Part shown: piece after piece, positions 48,226 through 57,177 of the stretch
Position numbering within the stretch: position 1 is the stretch's first letter
Layout: each line of letters starts with the position of its first letter
Assembly: GCF_016909125.1 (NCBI RefSeq)
Contig: NZ_JAFBFD010000015.1
Coordinates: 1 to 59,198, forward strand
Origin: Enterococcus lemanii
GTDB taxonomy: Bacteria; Bacillota; Bacilli; Lactobacillales; Enterococcaceae
Direction of reading: 5' to 3'
DNA length: 59,198 nt
Notes under the pieces: model-generated
The model's input: only the letters and a program-made list of their open reading frames with translations
Told to the model about the DNA's origin: nothing
Databases searched by the model: none
Translations under genes and position numbers: made by a program

Positions 48226-49209
48226 TTACACTTCCATTTTTACAATTGTACGACCTTCATGTTGACCGGATAACAAAGTGTCAAAAATTAGATCTAAATC
48301 GCTTAATAAGACTTCATTAACTTTCAAATTAGCTAAAATATTTTGTTGTTGCGTTAAAAAGTCCCAAACAGCTTTTCTTTGCTCAGTTGGAGTGGCGACG
48401 GAATCAATGCCAATAACCGAAATCCCGCGTAAAATAAAAGGCAAGACGGTTGTTTCTAATTGAATACCACCTGCATTACCGCATAAAAAAGCACTACCAT
48501 TATATTGCAATTGTGGCAATAAAGCGGAAAGTAAAGAACCACCGACCGTATCAATGACTGCATGGACGCTTTGTTTGGCTAATGGTTTGATTTTTTCAGG
48601 GATAATTTGTTCCGGTGTGACAATATTGGTTGCGCCAATGTCAGTCAACCAAGCGGCTTCTTTTCTAGAAACAGCGGTAATATTCGTATAGCCTAGGTTA
48701 TGCAACAAAGCAATTGCAATGCTACCCACACCACCAGAAGCCCCTGTCACAAAAATAGCAGCCTCTTTTTCGTAGCCTTTTTCTTCCAAAGCAAGTACAG
48801 CCAATGCAGCGGTAAATCCAGCTGTTCCAAATGTCATTGCTTTTTTTTCATCTAACGTTTCAGGTATTTCAACGAGCCAATTCGTTGGTACTTGTTGGTA
48901 TTGGCTATAGCCACCAACGTGTGTGACGCCTAAACCATAACCGGTCACTAGAACTTTTTTCCCGACCGGAAAATTTTCATCTTTTGAGGTGACAATTTCA
49001 CCGGCTAAATCAATTCCTGGAATCATCGGATACGAGCGAATAACCCCGCCATTTTTAGTGGTTGCTAAGGCATCTTTATAGTTGACACCAGAATAGTGGA
49101 CGCGAATTTCAACGGCGTCTGTTGCTAAAGGTATTCGCTCTTTGGTTGTTAAACCACGAGAGAAAATATTTTCTGTTTGATTGACTTCAAAAGCAATGTA
49201 TTTACTCAA
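48226..49209 (-). CDS. YhdH/YhfP family quinone oxidoreductase (acrylyl-CoA reductase-like)
   Basis: A 327-residue medium-chain dehydrogenase/reductase. The NADPH-binding segment is VTGASGGVGSIAIALLHNLG near residue 152, and the N-terminal YSGVNYKDALATTKNGGV near residue 45 is typical of YhdH/YhfP. Members reduce acryloyl-CoA or similar enones. The zinc-binding cysteines are absent, as expected. It is the first gene of the CoA operon, although no direct role in CoA synthesis is known. A strong AAAGGGGGA precedes the ATG. Confidence 0.85.
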   Translation of the reverse strand: MSKYIAFEVNQTENIFSRGLTTKERIPLATDAVEIRVHYSGVNYKDALATTKNGGVIRSYPMIPGIDLAGEIVTSKDENFPVGKKVLVTGYGLGVTHVGGYSQYQQVPTNWLVEIPETLDEKKAMTFGTAGFTAALAVLALEEKGYEKEAAIFVTGASGGVGSIAIALLHNLGYTNITAVSRKEAAWLTDIGATNIVTPEQIIPEKIKPLAKQSVHAVIDTVGGSLLSALLPQLQYNGSAFLCGNAGGIQLETTVLPFILRGISVIGIDSVATPTEQRKAVWDFLTQQQNILANLKVNEVLLSDLDLIFDTLLSGQHEGRTIVKMEV

Positions 49210-49444
49210 GAAAAATCCCCCTTTTCTACTGATAAATTAGCATAATCATACCATAAATTGCTTTATTTTAGAAAAATATATAAAAAAAGAAATTATACTT
49301 GTATTTTATGCTAAAAAAACCTATTCTTAACAAGTATGTTCTGGTCTGGAATCCACTCAAACAACCAGTTCTAAAAGACTAAACGTGAAAAGTAAAAAAC
49401 GGATATAAAAGAACATATAATCGACCAATTGAGGGGGAAAGAAG

Positions 49445-50530
49445 ATGGGAAAACCAATCATTTCATTTACAGATGTGGTAAAGCGTTATGATGATGAAAT
49501 CGTATTAAAGAAAGTTAATTTTGAGATAGAAGAAGGAAAATTTTATACGTTACTCGGGCCCTCGGGCTGTGGCAAAACAACCATTTTAAGAATTATCGCA
49601 GGTTTTTCTGAGGCAAGTGAAGGGGATATCTATTTTGCAGGTAAACGAATCAATGATGTCCCAGCCAACCAACGTCAAGTAAATACCGTTTTCCAGGACT
49701 ACGCTTTGTTTCCTCATATGAATGTTTTTGAAAACGTCGCTTTTGGCTTGAAAATCAAAAAGTTACCTAAAAATCAAATACAAGAAAAAGTGCAAGAGGC
49801 TTTACGTCTTGTTCGTTTAGGTGGTTATGAAAATCGTGAAATTAGTGAAATGTCAGGTGGTCAGCGGCAACGTGTGGCCATTGCGCGTGCGATTGTCAAT
49901 GAACCGAAAGTCTTACTATTAGATGAGCCTTTATCGGCGCTTGACTTAAAGTTACGGACAGACATGCAGTATGAATTACGTGAATTACAACGACGTTTAG
50001 GAATTACGTTCATTTTCGTAACGCATGATCAAGAAGAAGCCCTCGCGATGAGTGATGAAATTTTTGTTTTAAATAACGGTGAGATCGTTCAAAGTGGGAC
50101 ACCGGTTGATATTTACGACGAGCCAATTAATAAATTCGTCGCTGATTTTATTGGTGAAAGTAACATCGTCAAAGGCACGATGATTGATGATTACTTAGTA
50201 GAATTTGTTGGCAAGCAATTTGAATGTGTCGATGGTGGGATGCGTAAAAATGAGCCCATTGAAATTGTCATTCGTCCAGAAGATTTAACGCTAACTACGG
50301 TTGAGAAAGGCAAGCTAAAAGCAAAAGTTGATACGCAACTATTCCGCGGGGTTCATTATGAAATTATCTGTTATGACGCTGATGGAAACGAGTGGATGGT
50401 CCATTCCACTAAAAAAGCGGTCGAAGGTAGTCAAGTCGGCCTTTTCTTTGAACCAGAAGATATCCACGTCATGCGTTTTAATGAATCAGAAGAAGACTTT
50501 GATGCACGACTTGAAAGTTACGAAGAGTAG
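49445..50530 (+). CDS. potA: Spermidine/putrescine ABC transporter ATPase PotA
   Basis: A 361-residue ATPase of the polyamine importer. Walker A is [11 protein letters not shown] near residue 38, signature [14 protein letters not shown] near residue 137, Walker [13 protein letters not shown] near residue 157, and a C-terminal TOBE-like domain (about 240-360). Start ATG 49445 follows GAGGGGG. It opens the potABCD operon. Confidence 0.92.
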   Translation: MGKPIISFTDVVKRYDDEIVLKKVNFEIEEGKFYTLLGPSGCGKTTILRIIAGFSEASEGDIYFAGKRINDVPANQRQVNTVFQDYALFPHMNVFENVAFGLKIKKLPKNQIQEKVQEALRLVRLGGYENREISEMSGGQRQRVAIARAIVNEPKVLLLDEPLSALDLKLRTDMQYELRELQRRLGITFIFVTHDQEEALAMSDEIFVLNNGEIVQSGTPVDIYDEPINKFVADFIGESNIVKGTMIDDYLVEFVGKQFECVDGGMRKNEPIEIVIRPEDLTLTTVEKGKLKAKVDTQLFRGVHYEIICYDADGNEWMVHSTKKAVEGSQVGLFFEPEDIHVMRFNESEEDFDARLESYEE

Positions 50531-50540
50531 GAGGGATGAA

Positions 50541-51350
50541 ATGACAAAAGTAAGACGTATTTATGCGGTTCCTTATATGCTCTGGTTGTTTCTTTTTGTA
50601 TTGGCTCCCGTATTGTTGATTGTTTATCAATCTTTTTTTGATATGGATGGGCAATTTACTCTAGCGAACTACCGTGTTTACTTTACTTCAGGAAAATATT
50701 TAGCTATGACTTTTAACTCGATTTGGTACGCTTTTTTGATTACTTTAATTACCTTACTCATTAGCTATCCAACCGCCTATTTTTTAACGAAACTTCGTCA
50801 CAAAGACTTATGGCTATTGTTAATTATTTTGCCGACATGGGTGAACTTATTACTTAAAGCGTATGCCTTTATTGGGATTTTTGGTATTCATGGCAGTGTC
50901 AATACTTTCTTAGATTTCTTTGGCTTAGGTCCAAAACAAATTTTATTTACCGACGTGAGTTTTTTAACCGTTGCAACGTACATTGAATTGCCGTTTATGA
51001 TTATTCCAATTTACAATGCCTTAGAAGAAATGAATCCATCACTGATTAGTGCCAGTCAAGATTTAGGTGCCAATTCCTTTGAAACCTTCCGTCGGGTTAT
51101 TTTTCCGTTATCTTTAAACGGGGTGAAAAGCGGTGTACAAGCTGTTTTTATCCCTTCGCTTTCATTATTTATGTTAACACGTTTAATTGGTGGAAATCGT
51201 GTCATTACGCTAGGAACAGCAATTGAGCAACATTTCCTTGTTACTCAAAACTGGGGAATGGGTTCAACCATTGGGGTTATTTTGATTATCGCAATGTTCC
51301 TTGTGATGTTACTGACTGGCGAAAAAGCGAAAGGAGGACAACGTAAATGA
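50541..51350 (+). CDS. potB: Spermidine/putrescine ABC transporter permease PotB
   Basis: A 269-residue permease with six membrane helices. The EAA-type loop, SASQDLGANSFETFRRVIFPLS, lies near residues 168-189. The start is ATG 50541 behind AGGAGGG at the potA stop; the frame extends back into potA in another frame but that is not coding. It overlaps potC by four bases (ATGA). Confidence 0.92.
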   Translation: MTKVRRIYAVPYMLWLFLFVLAPVLLIVYQSFFDMDGQFTLANYRVYFTSGKYLAMTFNSIWYAFLITLITLLISYPTAYFLTKLRHKDLWLLLIILPTWVNLLLKAYAFIGIFGIHGSVNTFLDFFGLGPKQILFTDVSFLTVATYIELPFMIIPIYNALEEMNPSLISASQDLGANSFETFRRVIFPLSLNGVKSGVQAVFIPSLSLFMLTRLIGGNRVITLGTAIEQHFLVTQNWGMGSTIGVILIIAMFLVMLLTGEKAKGGQRK

Positions 51351-52189
51351 AACGAAATATTTGGTCACGCTTGTATTTAACCGTTGTTTTTATTTTACTT
51401 TATACCCCAATCTTGTACTTAGTCTTTTATTCTTTTAACGAAGGTGGGACGATGAATCATTTTACCGGGTTTACTTGGGATAACTATACAGCTGTTTTTG
51501 AAGATACGCGTCTATTGATTATTGTACTAGATACTTTTATGTTAGCCTTTTTAGCGGCTTTGTTAGCAACAATAATCGGTACGTTTGGGGCAATGGGCAT
51601 TTATTATACGAAAAAACGCCGCTTGCGCAATACGTTTTTAAGTTTGAATAATATTTTACTCGTTTCACCAGATGTTATCATCGGGGCAAGTTTCTTGATT
51701 TTCTTTACGACGATTGGCACGTTGTTTCGTAACTTTAGTTTAGGTTTTTATAGTGTTCTTTTTTCTCACGTAGCCTTCAGTATTCCGATTGTCGTCTTAA
51801 TGGTTTTACCAAAGTTACAAGAGATGAATGATTCAATGGTTGATGCCGCCCTTGATTTAGGTGCGAATTACTTTCAAGTGATACAACGGATTATTTTACC
51901 ATTTTTATCACCAGGAATTGTGGCGGGTTATTTTATGGCCTTCACATATTCACTAGATGATTTTGCGGTGACGTTTTTTGTGACAGGCAATGGGTTTAGT
52001 ACACTTTCTGTAGAAATTTATTCCCGTGCTCGCCAAGGCATTAGTTTAGAAATTAATGCTTTATCGACGCTAGTCTTCTTGTTTTCCATGTTATTAGTGG
52101 TTGGGTACTATTTTATTAGTAAAGATAATTTACCGAAAAAACTAAAACGTGGACGTCAATCAGGGAGAGGAGTGGCACCCATCCGATGA
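51347..52189 (+). CDS. potC: Spermidine/putrescine ABC transporter permease PotC
   Basis: A 280-residue permease with six helices and the EAA-type loop DAALDLGANYFQVIQRIILP near residue 165. The C-terminus carries an extra basic tail (LPKKLKRGRQSGRG), so it is longer than many PotC proteins. Overlaps of four bases on both sides tie it to potB and potD. Confidence 0.92.
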   Translation: MKRNIWSRLYLTVVFILLYTPILYLVFYSFNEGGTMNHFTGFTWDNYTAVFEDTRLLIIVLDTFMLAFLAALLATIIGTFGAMGIYYTKKRRLRNTFLSLNNILLVSPDVIIGASFLIFFTTIGTLFRNFSLGFYSVLFSHVAFSIPIVVLMVLPKLQEMNDSMVDAALDLGANYFQVIQRIILPFLSPGIVAGYFMAFTYSLDDFAVTFFVTGNGFSTLSVEIYSRARQGISLEINALSTLVFLFSMLLVVGYYFISKDNLPKKLKRGRQSGRGVAPIR

Positions 52190-53259
52190 AAAAAATTCAA
52201 TCATTACTAATAGGGATTATTCTAGTTATTCTCGTCTTAATCTTTGGGGCGCATGAATTAGATAAAAGCACGGGTATGGCAGGGGCAACAACTTTAAATA
52301 TCTATAACTGGGGGGATTACATCGACCCAGATTTGCTCAAGCAATTTGAAAAAGAATATGGTTATAAAGTGAACTATGAAACTTTTGACTCGAATGAAGC
52401 GATGTTCACCAAAATTGCGCAAGGAGGGATGTCGTATGATATTACCATCCCTAGTGAATATATGATTCAAAAAATGATGGATGATAAACTTGTTCAAAAA
52501 CTGGACTACTCAAAGATAGAAGGCATCGAAAATATTGATCCACGCTTTTTAGATTTAAGTTTTGATCCAGGAAATCAATATTCGATTCCTTATTTTTGGG
52601 GGACTTTAGGAATTGTCTATAATGATAAATACGTGGATGAAGCGGACATGACGAGTTGGAATGATCTTTGGAATCCTTCATTAAAAAACAACGTGATGAT
52701 GATTGACGGTGCTCGTGAAGTAATCGGGATAGGCTTGAATAGTTTAGGGTTTTCTTTAAACAGCACTGATGACGAGGAACTTACACAAGCTGTGGATCAT
52801 TTAAGAACGCTTATGCCAAATATTAAGGCGATTGTCGCGGATGAAATAAAAATGTATATGGCGAATGAAGAAAGTGCAGTAGCTGTGACCTATTCAGGTG
52901 AAGCCGCTGATATGATGGATCAAAACGAACACATTCATTATGTGATTCCAGAAGAAGGCTCGAATTTGTGGTTTGATAATATTGTCATTCCTCATAATGC
53001 TAAAAATATCGAAGGGGCGTATGACTTTATTAACTTCATGTTACGGCCTGAAGTTGCCGCCCAAAACGCAGAATATATTGGTTATTCAACCCCAAATGTA
53101 AAAGCGTTGGCACTTTTACCAAGTGAGATTACCGAAGACGAACAGTTTTATCCTAGCGATGAACGAATGGCACGTCTAGAAGTTTATGAAAACTTAGGAC
53201 CAAAATATATTGGTATCTATAATGATTTGTTCTTAGAATTGAAAATGTATCGGAATTAA
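52186..53259 (+). CDS. potD: Spermidine/putrescine-binding protein PotD
   Basis: A 357-residue polyamine-binding protein. The mature domain starts with TLNIYNWGDYIDPDLL near residue 37 and includes YETFDSNEAMFTKI. The N-terminus is a hydrophobic helix (about 5-24) without a lipobox Cys, as in streptococcal PotD, so it may be an uncleaved membrane anchor. It is the last gene of potABCD and is followed by a terminator. Confidence 0.92.
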   Translation: MKKIQSLLIGIILVILVLIFGAHELDKSTGMAGATTLNIYNWGDYIDPDLLKQFEKEYGYKVNYETFDSNEAMFTKIAQGGMSYDITIPSEYMIQKMMDDKLVQKLDYSKIEGIENIDPRFLDLSFDPGNQYSIPYFWGTLGIVYNDKYVDEADMTSWNDLWNPSLKNNVMMIDGAREVIGIGLNSLGFSLNSTDDEELTQAVDHLRTLMPNIKAIVADEIKMYMANEESAVAVTYSGEAADMMDQNEHIHYVIPEEGSNLWFDNIVIPHNAKNIEGAYDFINFMLRPEVAAQNAEYIGYSTPNVKALALLPSEITEDEQFYPSDERMARLEVYENLGPKYIGIYNDLFLELKMYRN

Positions 53260-53263
53260 GAAA

Positions 53264-53298
53264 AGAGCGGGGCCTGCTTGATGGGCGCCGCTTTTTTG
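53264..53298 (+). terminator. Terminator of potABCD
   Basis: GC-rich arms AGCGG-GCC and GGC-CCGCT around TGCTTGAT, then TTTTTT. Confidence 0.85.
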
Positions 53299-53582
53299 AT
53301 TCCTTAATATCGTGAACATCGAATAACAAAGCACTTGTCCAATACGCTTCCTCTCGTCTATGGTCATAGGGACTTTCGAAGGGGAAGCGACAGTTTGTTG
53401 AAGAATATGGTCAAGGTTTTGAGCCTCAAAAAAAGTAAATCAAAAAGAATTGTAATTTCCAAAATAGAAAAAGAAATCAGCATAAAATGAAACGCATTTT
53501 GAAATAGTTTCAATAAAGTGAGCATTATCGTTTAAAATAATAGCAAGTAAAAATAAGATAGCACAAAAAAATTGCACAACGC
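53299..53582. other. Intergenic region without a recognisable gene
   Basis: About 280 bases. A short frame reading GLSKGKRQFVEEYGQGFEPQ... ends in TAA near 53440 and might be a gene tail, but it has no start or known homologue. I see no terminator or riboswitch. Confidence 0.3.
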
Positions 53583-53631
53583 TTGACACTACATTCATAA
53601 TCATCTATATTAAACATCGATAATCATCTAT
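53583..53631 (+). promoter_or_regulatory. Promoter with ArsR-type direct repeats
   Basis: TTGACA (53583-53588) and TATATT (53606-53611) are exactly 17 bases apart. The 12-mer ATAATCATCTAT occurs at 53597-53608 and 53620-53631, a 23-base period, the first inside the promoter and the second just after the expected start. Autorepression by the ArsR protein is inferred. Confidence 0.65.
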
Positions 53632-53651
53632 CTATCGAAAGGGTGCTGACA

Positions 53652-53948
53652 ATGAATTACGAAGAAACTTCTCGCAGATTAAAAGCAATGGCCGATCCAA
53701 AAAGAATGAAGATTATTCACCTACTATCAAAAGGGACGCTCTGTGCTTGTGAGGTGCTTGAGCATTTTGATTTTACACAACCGACATTGTCTCATCATAT
53801 GAAAGTATTGGAGAATGCTGGTATTGTAGAAGTTAGTAAAAAAAGTCAGTGGCATCACTATGCTTTAAAAGAAGCTTTTGTAAAAGAATTTATGGCGACG
53901 ATGGCTCAATTATTTGCGCAAGACGTAAATCATCGCAGTGAAAAATAA
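53652..53948 (+). CDS. ArsR/SmtB-family repressor
   Basis: A 98-residue winged-helix repressor. The helix-turn-helix is FTQPTLSHHMKVLENAGIV near residues 40-58, and LCACEVLEHF (about 30-39) carries two cysteines in the helix 3 position of As(III)/metal-sensing ArsR proteins. The start is ATG 53652, with an alternative GTG 53643; the ribosome binding site GAAAGGG fits the ATG. It leads an operon with an ABC-2 exporter, so it probably controls it. The sensed signal is unknown; the Cys pair suggests a thiophilic metal or metalloid. Confidence 0.85.
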   Translation: MNYEETSRRLKAMADPKRMKIIHLLSKGTLCACEVLEHFDFTQPTLSHHMKVLENAGIVEVSKKSQWHHYALKEAFVKEFMATMAQLFAQDVNHRSEK

Positions 53949-54005
53949 GTGGTGCGATTAGTAGATGAGGATAAAGAAATTTAAGAATAAGGGGATTTGC
54001 AGTAA

Positions 54006-54941
54006 ATGGCGCATGCATTAGAATTAAAGGATTTAAAAAAAGTATATGCAACCGGTGTAAAAGCATTACGTGGCATTGATTTGGTTGTTGAAGAAGGTGA
54101 TTTTTATGCTTTACTTGGCCCAAACGGTGCAGGAAAATCAACAACAATAGGGATTATCACGTCGCTTGTGAATAAAACTTCGGGGAGTGTCAATGTTTTT
54201 GGTTATGACCTTGATGCAGACTTAGAAAGAGCGAAACAACAAATCGGTCTCGTCCCGCAAGAATTTAACTTTAATCCTTTTGAAACCGTCCAACAGATTG
54301 TCGTTAACCAAGCGGGCTATTATGGTGTTTCAAGAAAAGAAGCAATCGAGCGGAGTGAAAAATATTTAAAGCAATCAAATTTATGGGAAAAACGTCATGT
54401 TCGCGCGCGGATGCTTTCAGGTGGTATGAAGCGTCGTTTGATGATTGCCCGTGCGTTGATGCATGAGCCACGTTTGCTTATTTTAGATGAACCAACGGCT
54501 GGAGTGGACATTGAGCTTAGACGTGAGATGTGGGATTTTTTACGTGAGTTAAATGAACAAGGAACGACAATTATTTTGACAACGCATTACTTAGAAGAGG
54601 CAGAGATGCTTTGTCGTAATATCGGGATTATTCAATCAGGCGAGCTAATTGAAAACACGAGTATGAAAGAACTTTTAGCCAAACTCCAATATGAAACCTT
54701 TATTTTTGATCTAGACCATGCGGCTAAAAAGCCTGAAATTACAGGCTACAAAACAGCTTTTGAAGACGACTTTACTTTGGCAGTAGAAGTTGAACGCAAT
54801 CAAGGATTGAATGAAATTTTTCGTCAATTGAGTGAACAAGGCGTAAAAGTTTTATCGATGCGTAATAAGTCCAATCGTTTAGAAGAGCTTTTTTTGAAAA
54901 TTACCGAAGAAAATCATCAGTTGGAGGAAGAAAATGTTTAG
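54006..54941 (+). CDS. ABC-2 exporter ATP-binding protein (YadG/DrrA-like)
   Basis: A 311-residue ATPase. Walker A is [11 protein letters not shown] near residue 38, the signature LSGGMKRRLMIARAL near residue 140, and Walker B LILDEPTAGVD near residue 160. The C-terminal 80 residues form the extra domain of the drug-export subgroup. The start codon has only a moderate AAGGGGA site. It overlaps the permease gene by eight bases. Confidence 0.86.
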   Translation: MAHALELKDLKKVYATGVKALRGIDLVVEEGDFYALLGPNGAGKSTTIGIITSLVNKTSGSVNVFGYDLDADLERAKQQIGLVPQEFNFNPFETVQQIVVNQAGYYGVSRKEAIERSEKYLKQSNLWEKRHVRARMLSGGMKRRLMIARALMHEPRLLILDEPTAGVDIELRREMWDFLRELNEQGTTIILTTHYLEEAEMLCRNIGIIQSGELIENTSMKELLAKLQYETFIFDLDHAAKKPEITGYKTAFEDDFTLAVEVERNQGLNEIFRQLSEQGVKVLSMRNKSNRLEELFLKITEENHQLEEENV

Positions 54942-55704
54942 TCTTTATTTTACGGCTTTAAAAAGCCTGGTTGTGAAAGAAACCAATCGCTATTTAAGAA
55001 TTTGGGTTCAAACTCTCGTACCACCTGTGATTACGACTTCTTTGTACTTTGTTATTTTTGGTAAGATGATTGGTGGACGAATTGGCGACATGGGTGGCTT
55101 TTCTTACATGGAATTTATCGTTCCGGGTCTAATTATGATGTCGGCAATTACGAGTTCTTATGCGAATGTTTCCTCCTCGTTCTTTTCGCAAAAATTTCAA
55201 AAAAATATTGAAGAATTACTCGTTGCACCGGTTCCAACGCATGTGATTATTTGGGGCTTTGTTTTAGGTGGCATGGGACGTAGTTTGTTAGTTGGCTCAC
55301 TGGTAACAGTAGTATCGTTACTTTTTGTACCTTTACATGTCCATTCTTGGTTCATGGTAATATTGACGTTACTTTTGACAGCAATTTTATTTTCACTGGC
55401 AGGTTTAATTAATGGTGTTTTTGCACAATCTTTTGATGATGTGTCGATCGTGCCAACGTTTGTTTTACAACCACTGACCTATTTAGGTGGGGTTTTTTAT
55501 TCGATTTCGATGTTACCACCATTTTGGCAAGCCGTCTCTAAAATTAATCCGATTGTCTATATGATTTCTGGTTTCCGCTATGGATTTTTAGGAATGAAGG
55601 ATGTTTCAATTCAATTGTCTCTTGCGATTTTAGTTTTATTTATTGTAGCGCTATACACGGCAGCTTACTATTTAGTAAGTAAAGGTCGTGGTTTAAGAAG
55701 TTAG
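54934..55704 (+). CDS. ABC-2 type permease (YadH-like)
   Basis: A 256-residue permease with six hydrophobic helices and the ABC-2 motif region VPTFVLQPLTYLGGVFYSIS near residue 175. It forms an exporter with the preceding ATPase. Substrate unknown; the pair resembles E. coli YadGH. The ArsR-type gene upstream suggests induction by a metal, metalloid or other stress ligand. Confidence 0.86.
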   Translation: MFSLYFTALKSLVVKETNRYLRIWVQTLVPPVITTSLYFVIFGKMIGGRIGDMGGFSYMEFIVPGLIMMSAITSSYANVSSSFFSQKFQKNIEELLVAPVPTHVIIWGFVLGGMGRSLLVGSLVTVVSLLFVPLHVHSWFMVILTLLLTAILFSLAGLINGVFAQSFDDVSIVPTFVLQPLTYLGGVFYSISMLPPFWQAVSKINPIVYMISGFRYGFLGMKDVSIQLSLAILVLFIVALYTAAYYLVSKGRGLRS

Positions 55705-55705
55705 T

Positions 55706-55752
55706 AAAAAAAGAAGAACGGCTCAAAAATAGGAGTCGTTCTTCTTTTTTTA
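55706..55752 (+). terminator. Terminator of the ArsR/ABC-2 operon
   Basis: Arms AAAAAAGAAGAACGGCTC and GAGTCGTTCTTCTTTTTT (one G:T-type pair) with a short loop. Confidence 0.92.
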
Positions 55753-55850
55753 ATATTTCGGATTAGAAATATATGCATTGTTTATTTTGAAGGAGTAACA
55801 TAAAGACAGAGTATAAATCAATTTTAAAATTTTCCTGAGGAAGAGATCGT

Positions 55851-56114
55851 ATGGCAACATTTAATAATCATCAAATGACGAAAGAAGAATTGCTAGCAAA
55901 TGACTATCGTGAATATCGTGGAAAAGAAATAAACGTTTACTTTAAAGCAGAAATTTGTCAACATGCAGCGGAATGTGTTCGAGGCAATCTTGCTGTTTTT
56001 AATCCGAAGCAAAAACCTTGGATTAACGCCGATGCAGCAAAAGCAGAAGAAATTAAAGAAATTATTAATCGTTGTCCAAGCCACGCACTTCAGTATGAAA
56101 GGGAGACGGTCTGA
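55851..56114 (+). CDS. YjdI-like mono-cluster 4Fe-4S (Fer4_19) protein
   Basis: An 87-residue protein with a divergent single-cluster ferredoxin domain (Fer4_19, YjdI type). Cysteines are at CQHAAECV near residue 36-42 and NRCPSHAL near residue 74, enough for one cluster with the conserved surroundings FKAEICQHA. The next gene is a small GNAT that starts one base after its stop. The pair YjdI-YjdJ is also adjacent in enterobacteria, so they probably work together. The function is unknown. Confidence 0.75.
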   Translation: MATFNNHQMTKEELLANDYREYRGKEINVYFKAEICQHAAECVRGNLAVFNPKQKPWINADAAKAEEIKEIINRCPSHALQYERETV

Positions 56115-56390
56115 ATGGAATTTTTGGAAGAAAAAAATCGCTTTATTGCAATGAATGACGCACAAGAAGTAATGGGAGAGATTACTTACAGCCCTGCAGG
56201 TGAACATTTATGGATTATTGATCACACGCAAGTCAACGATCAATTTCGTGGTCAAAAAGTTGGGAATCAATTAGTCGAGCATCTAGCAAGTGAAGCGCGT
56301 AACCGAAAGAAGAAAATATTACCATTATGCCCTTTTGCTAAAAAAATTACAGAAAATGACTTTGAGAATTATCAAGATATTCTTCACTAA
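56115..56390 (+). CDS. Short GNAT-type acetyltransferase (YjdJ-like)
   Basis: A 91-residue GNAT of the short Gcn5 family (YjdJ/YidJ). Motif A is TQVNDQFRGQKVGNQLVEHL near residues 39-58, and the conserved Cys-Pro segment ILPLCPFAKK near residue 68 resembles the human GTLF/Nat_1 group. It is encoded one base after the Fer4_19 gene. Substrate unknown. Confidence 0.78.
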   Translation: MEFLEEKNRFIAMNDAQEVMGEITYSPAGEHLWIIDHTQVNDQFRGQKVGNQLVEHLASEARNRKKKILPLCPFAKKITENDFENYQDILH

Positions 56391-56472
56391 AAACAAAAAG
56401 AGTCGTCTTCTTCGACAAACTACAAAGAAGCTCTTATACTTAAGAAAAGACATCGAAAGGGGATTGGCTCAA

Positions 56473-57087
56473 TTGAAAAAAATATATTTCCTACCTGTGG
56501 CATTTTTATTCCTTACTGCTTGTCAAACGATGCCTCTAAAACCAGAATCAACCACTCTATCCTCTGAGGTTTCAACTGCGACGTCAACTAAAGTAGAATC
56601 GAGCGAACCAAGGCCATCTTCAACAGTAAACATTTCTGAAAACGAAGAGATACTTTCAGAAAAAATAACCGTCAGTGAGATTACCCTTACACCAATTGAT
56701 GTTTATGAAATTGCTCTTGAAAGTTATCCAGAATTACACATTTACTCACTTGGATTAGATAACAATCGTATTTATGGTTTTGTTTATGAGATTGAAGGAG
56801 TAAATGAAGCCACTGAACAAAAAATTGAACTTGATATTCATCCTGTGTCCGGCAAAATCGTGCATAAAGAAGAGGAAACTTGGCATATAAAAGACCAAAT
56901 GAAAAAGGAGCTGACACGTGAGCGAATTACGAATATTCAAAGTTTGGTCGATCAAACTTTGGCGCAAAATCCTAATGCAACATTAGATGAGTGGGTAGCT
57001 GAATATGATGATGGTCGTTTTGAACTAGAAGTTGAGATTTACTCAAAGAATCAAAAACATGAATTTACCTATGATTTAGCAAATTAG
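56473..57087 (+). CDS. PepSY-type lipoprotein
   Basis: A 204-residue lipoprotein. The start is most likely TTG 56473 behind AAAGGGGA, giving the signal KKIYFLPVAFLFLTAC with lipobox LTAC. A Ser/Thr/Glu-rich linker extends to about residue 60. The rest has two PepSY-like repeats (about 70-135 and 140-204), with the patterns YEIALESYPELHIYSL and DIHPVSGKIVHKEEETW. Many PepSY lipoproteins inhibit proteases or bind polymers at the surface. The function here is not known. An upstream ATG extension to 56290 overlaps the GNAT gene and has no ribosome binding site. Confidence 0.75.
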   Translation: MKKIYFLPVAFLFLTACQTMPLKPESTTLSSEVSTATSTKVESSEPRPSSTVNISENEEILSEKITVSEITLTPIDVYEIALESYPELHIYSLGLDNNRIYGFVYEIEGVNEATEQKIELDIHPVSGKIVHKEEETWHIKDQMKKELTRERITNIQSLVDQTLAQNPNATLDEWVAEYDDGRFELEVEIYSKNQKHEFTYDLAN

Positions 57088-57127
57088 CCGAGTAAGAGAA
57101 GGATTGATTTTCTAGCAATTAAATCAA

Positions 57128-57173
57128 AAAAGAGAAGCCTTTCTTTTTTTTGAAAGTCTTCTCTTTTATTTTG
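57128..57173. terminator. Bidirectional terminator
   Basis: Arms AAAAGAGAAG and CTTCTCTTTT around an inner pair CCTTTC/GAAAG, between convergent genes. Confidence 0.8.
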
Positions 57174-57177
57174 ATAT

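Noticed and set aside
50328-50540. Long upstream extension of potB inside potA
   Set aside because: It lies in the wrong frame of potA, and a strong ribosome binding site precedes the ATG at 50541.
53299-53582. Possible gene tail after the potABCD terminator
   Set aside because: The frame is short, has no start codon or site, and has no recognisable family.
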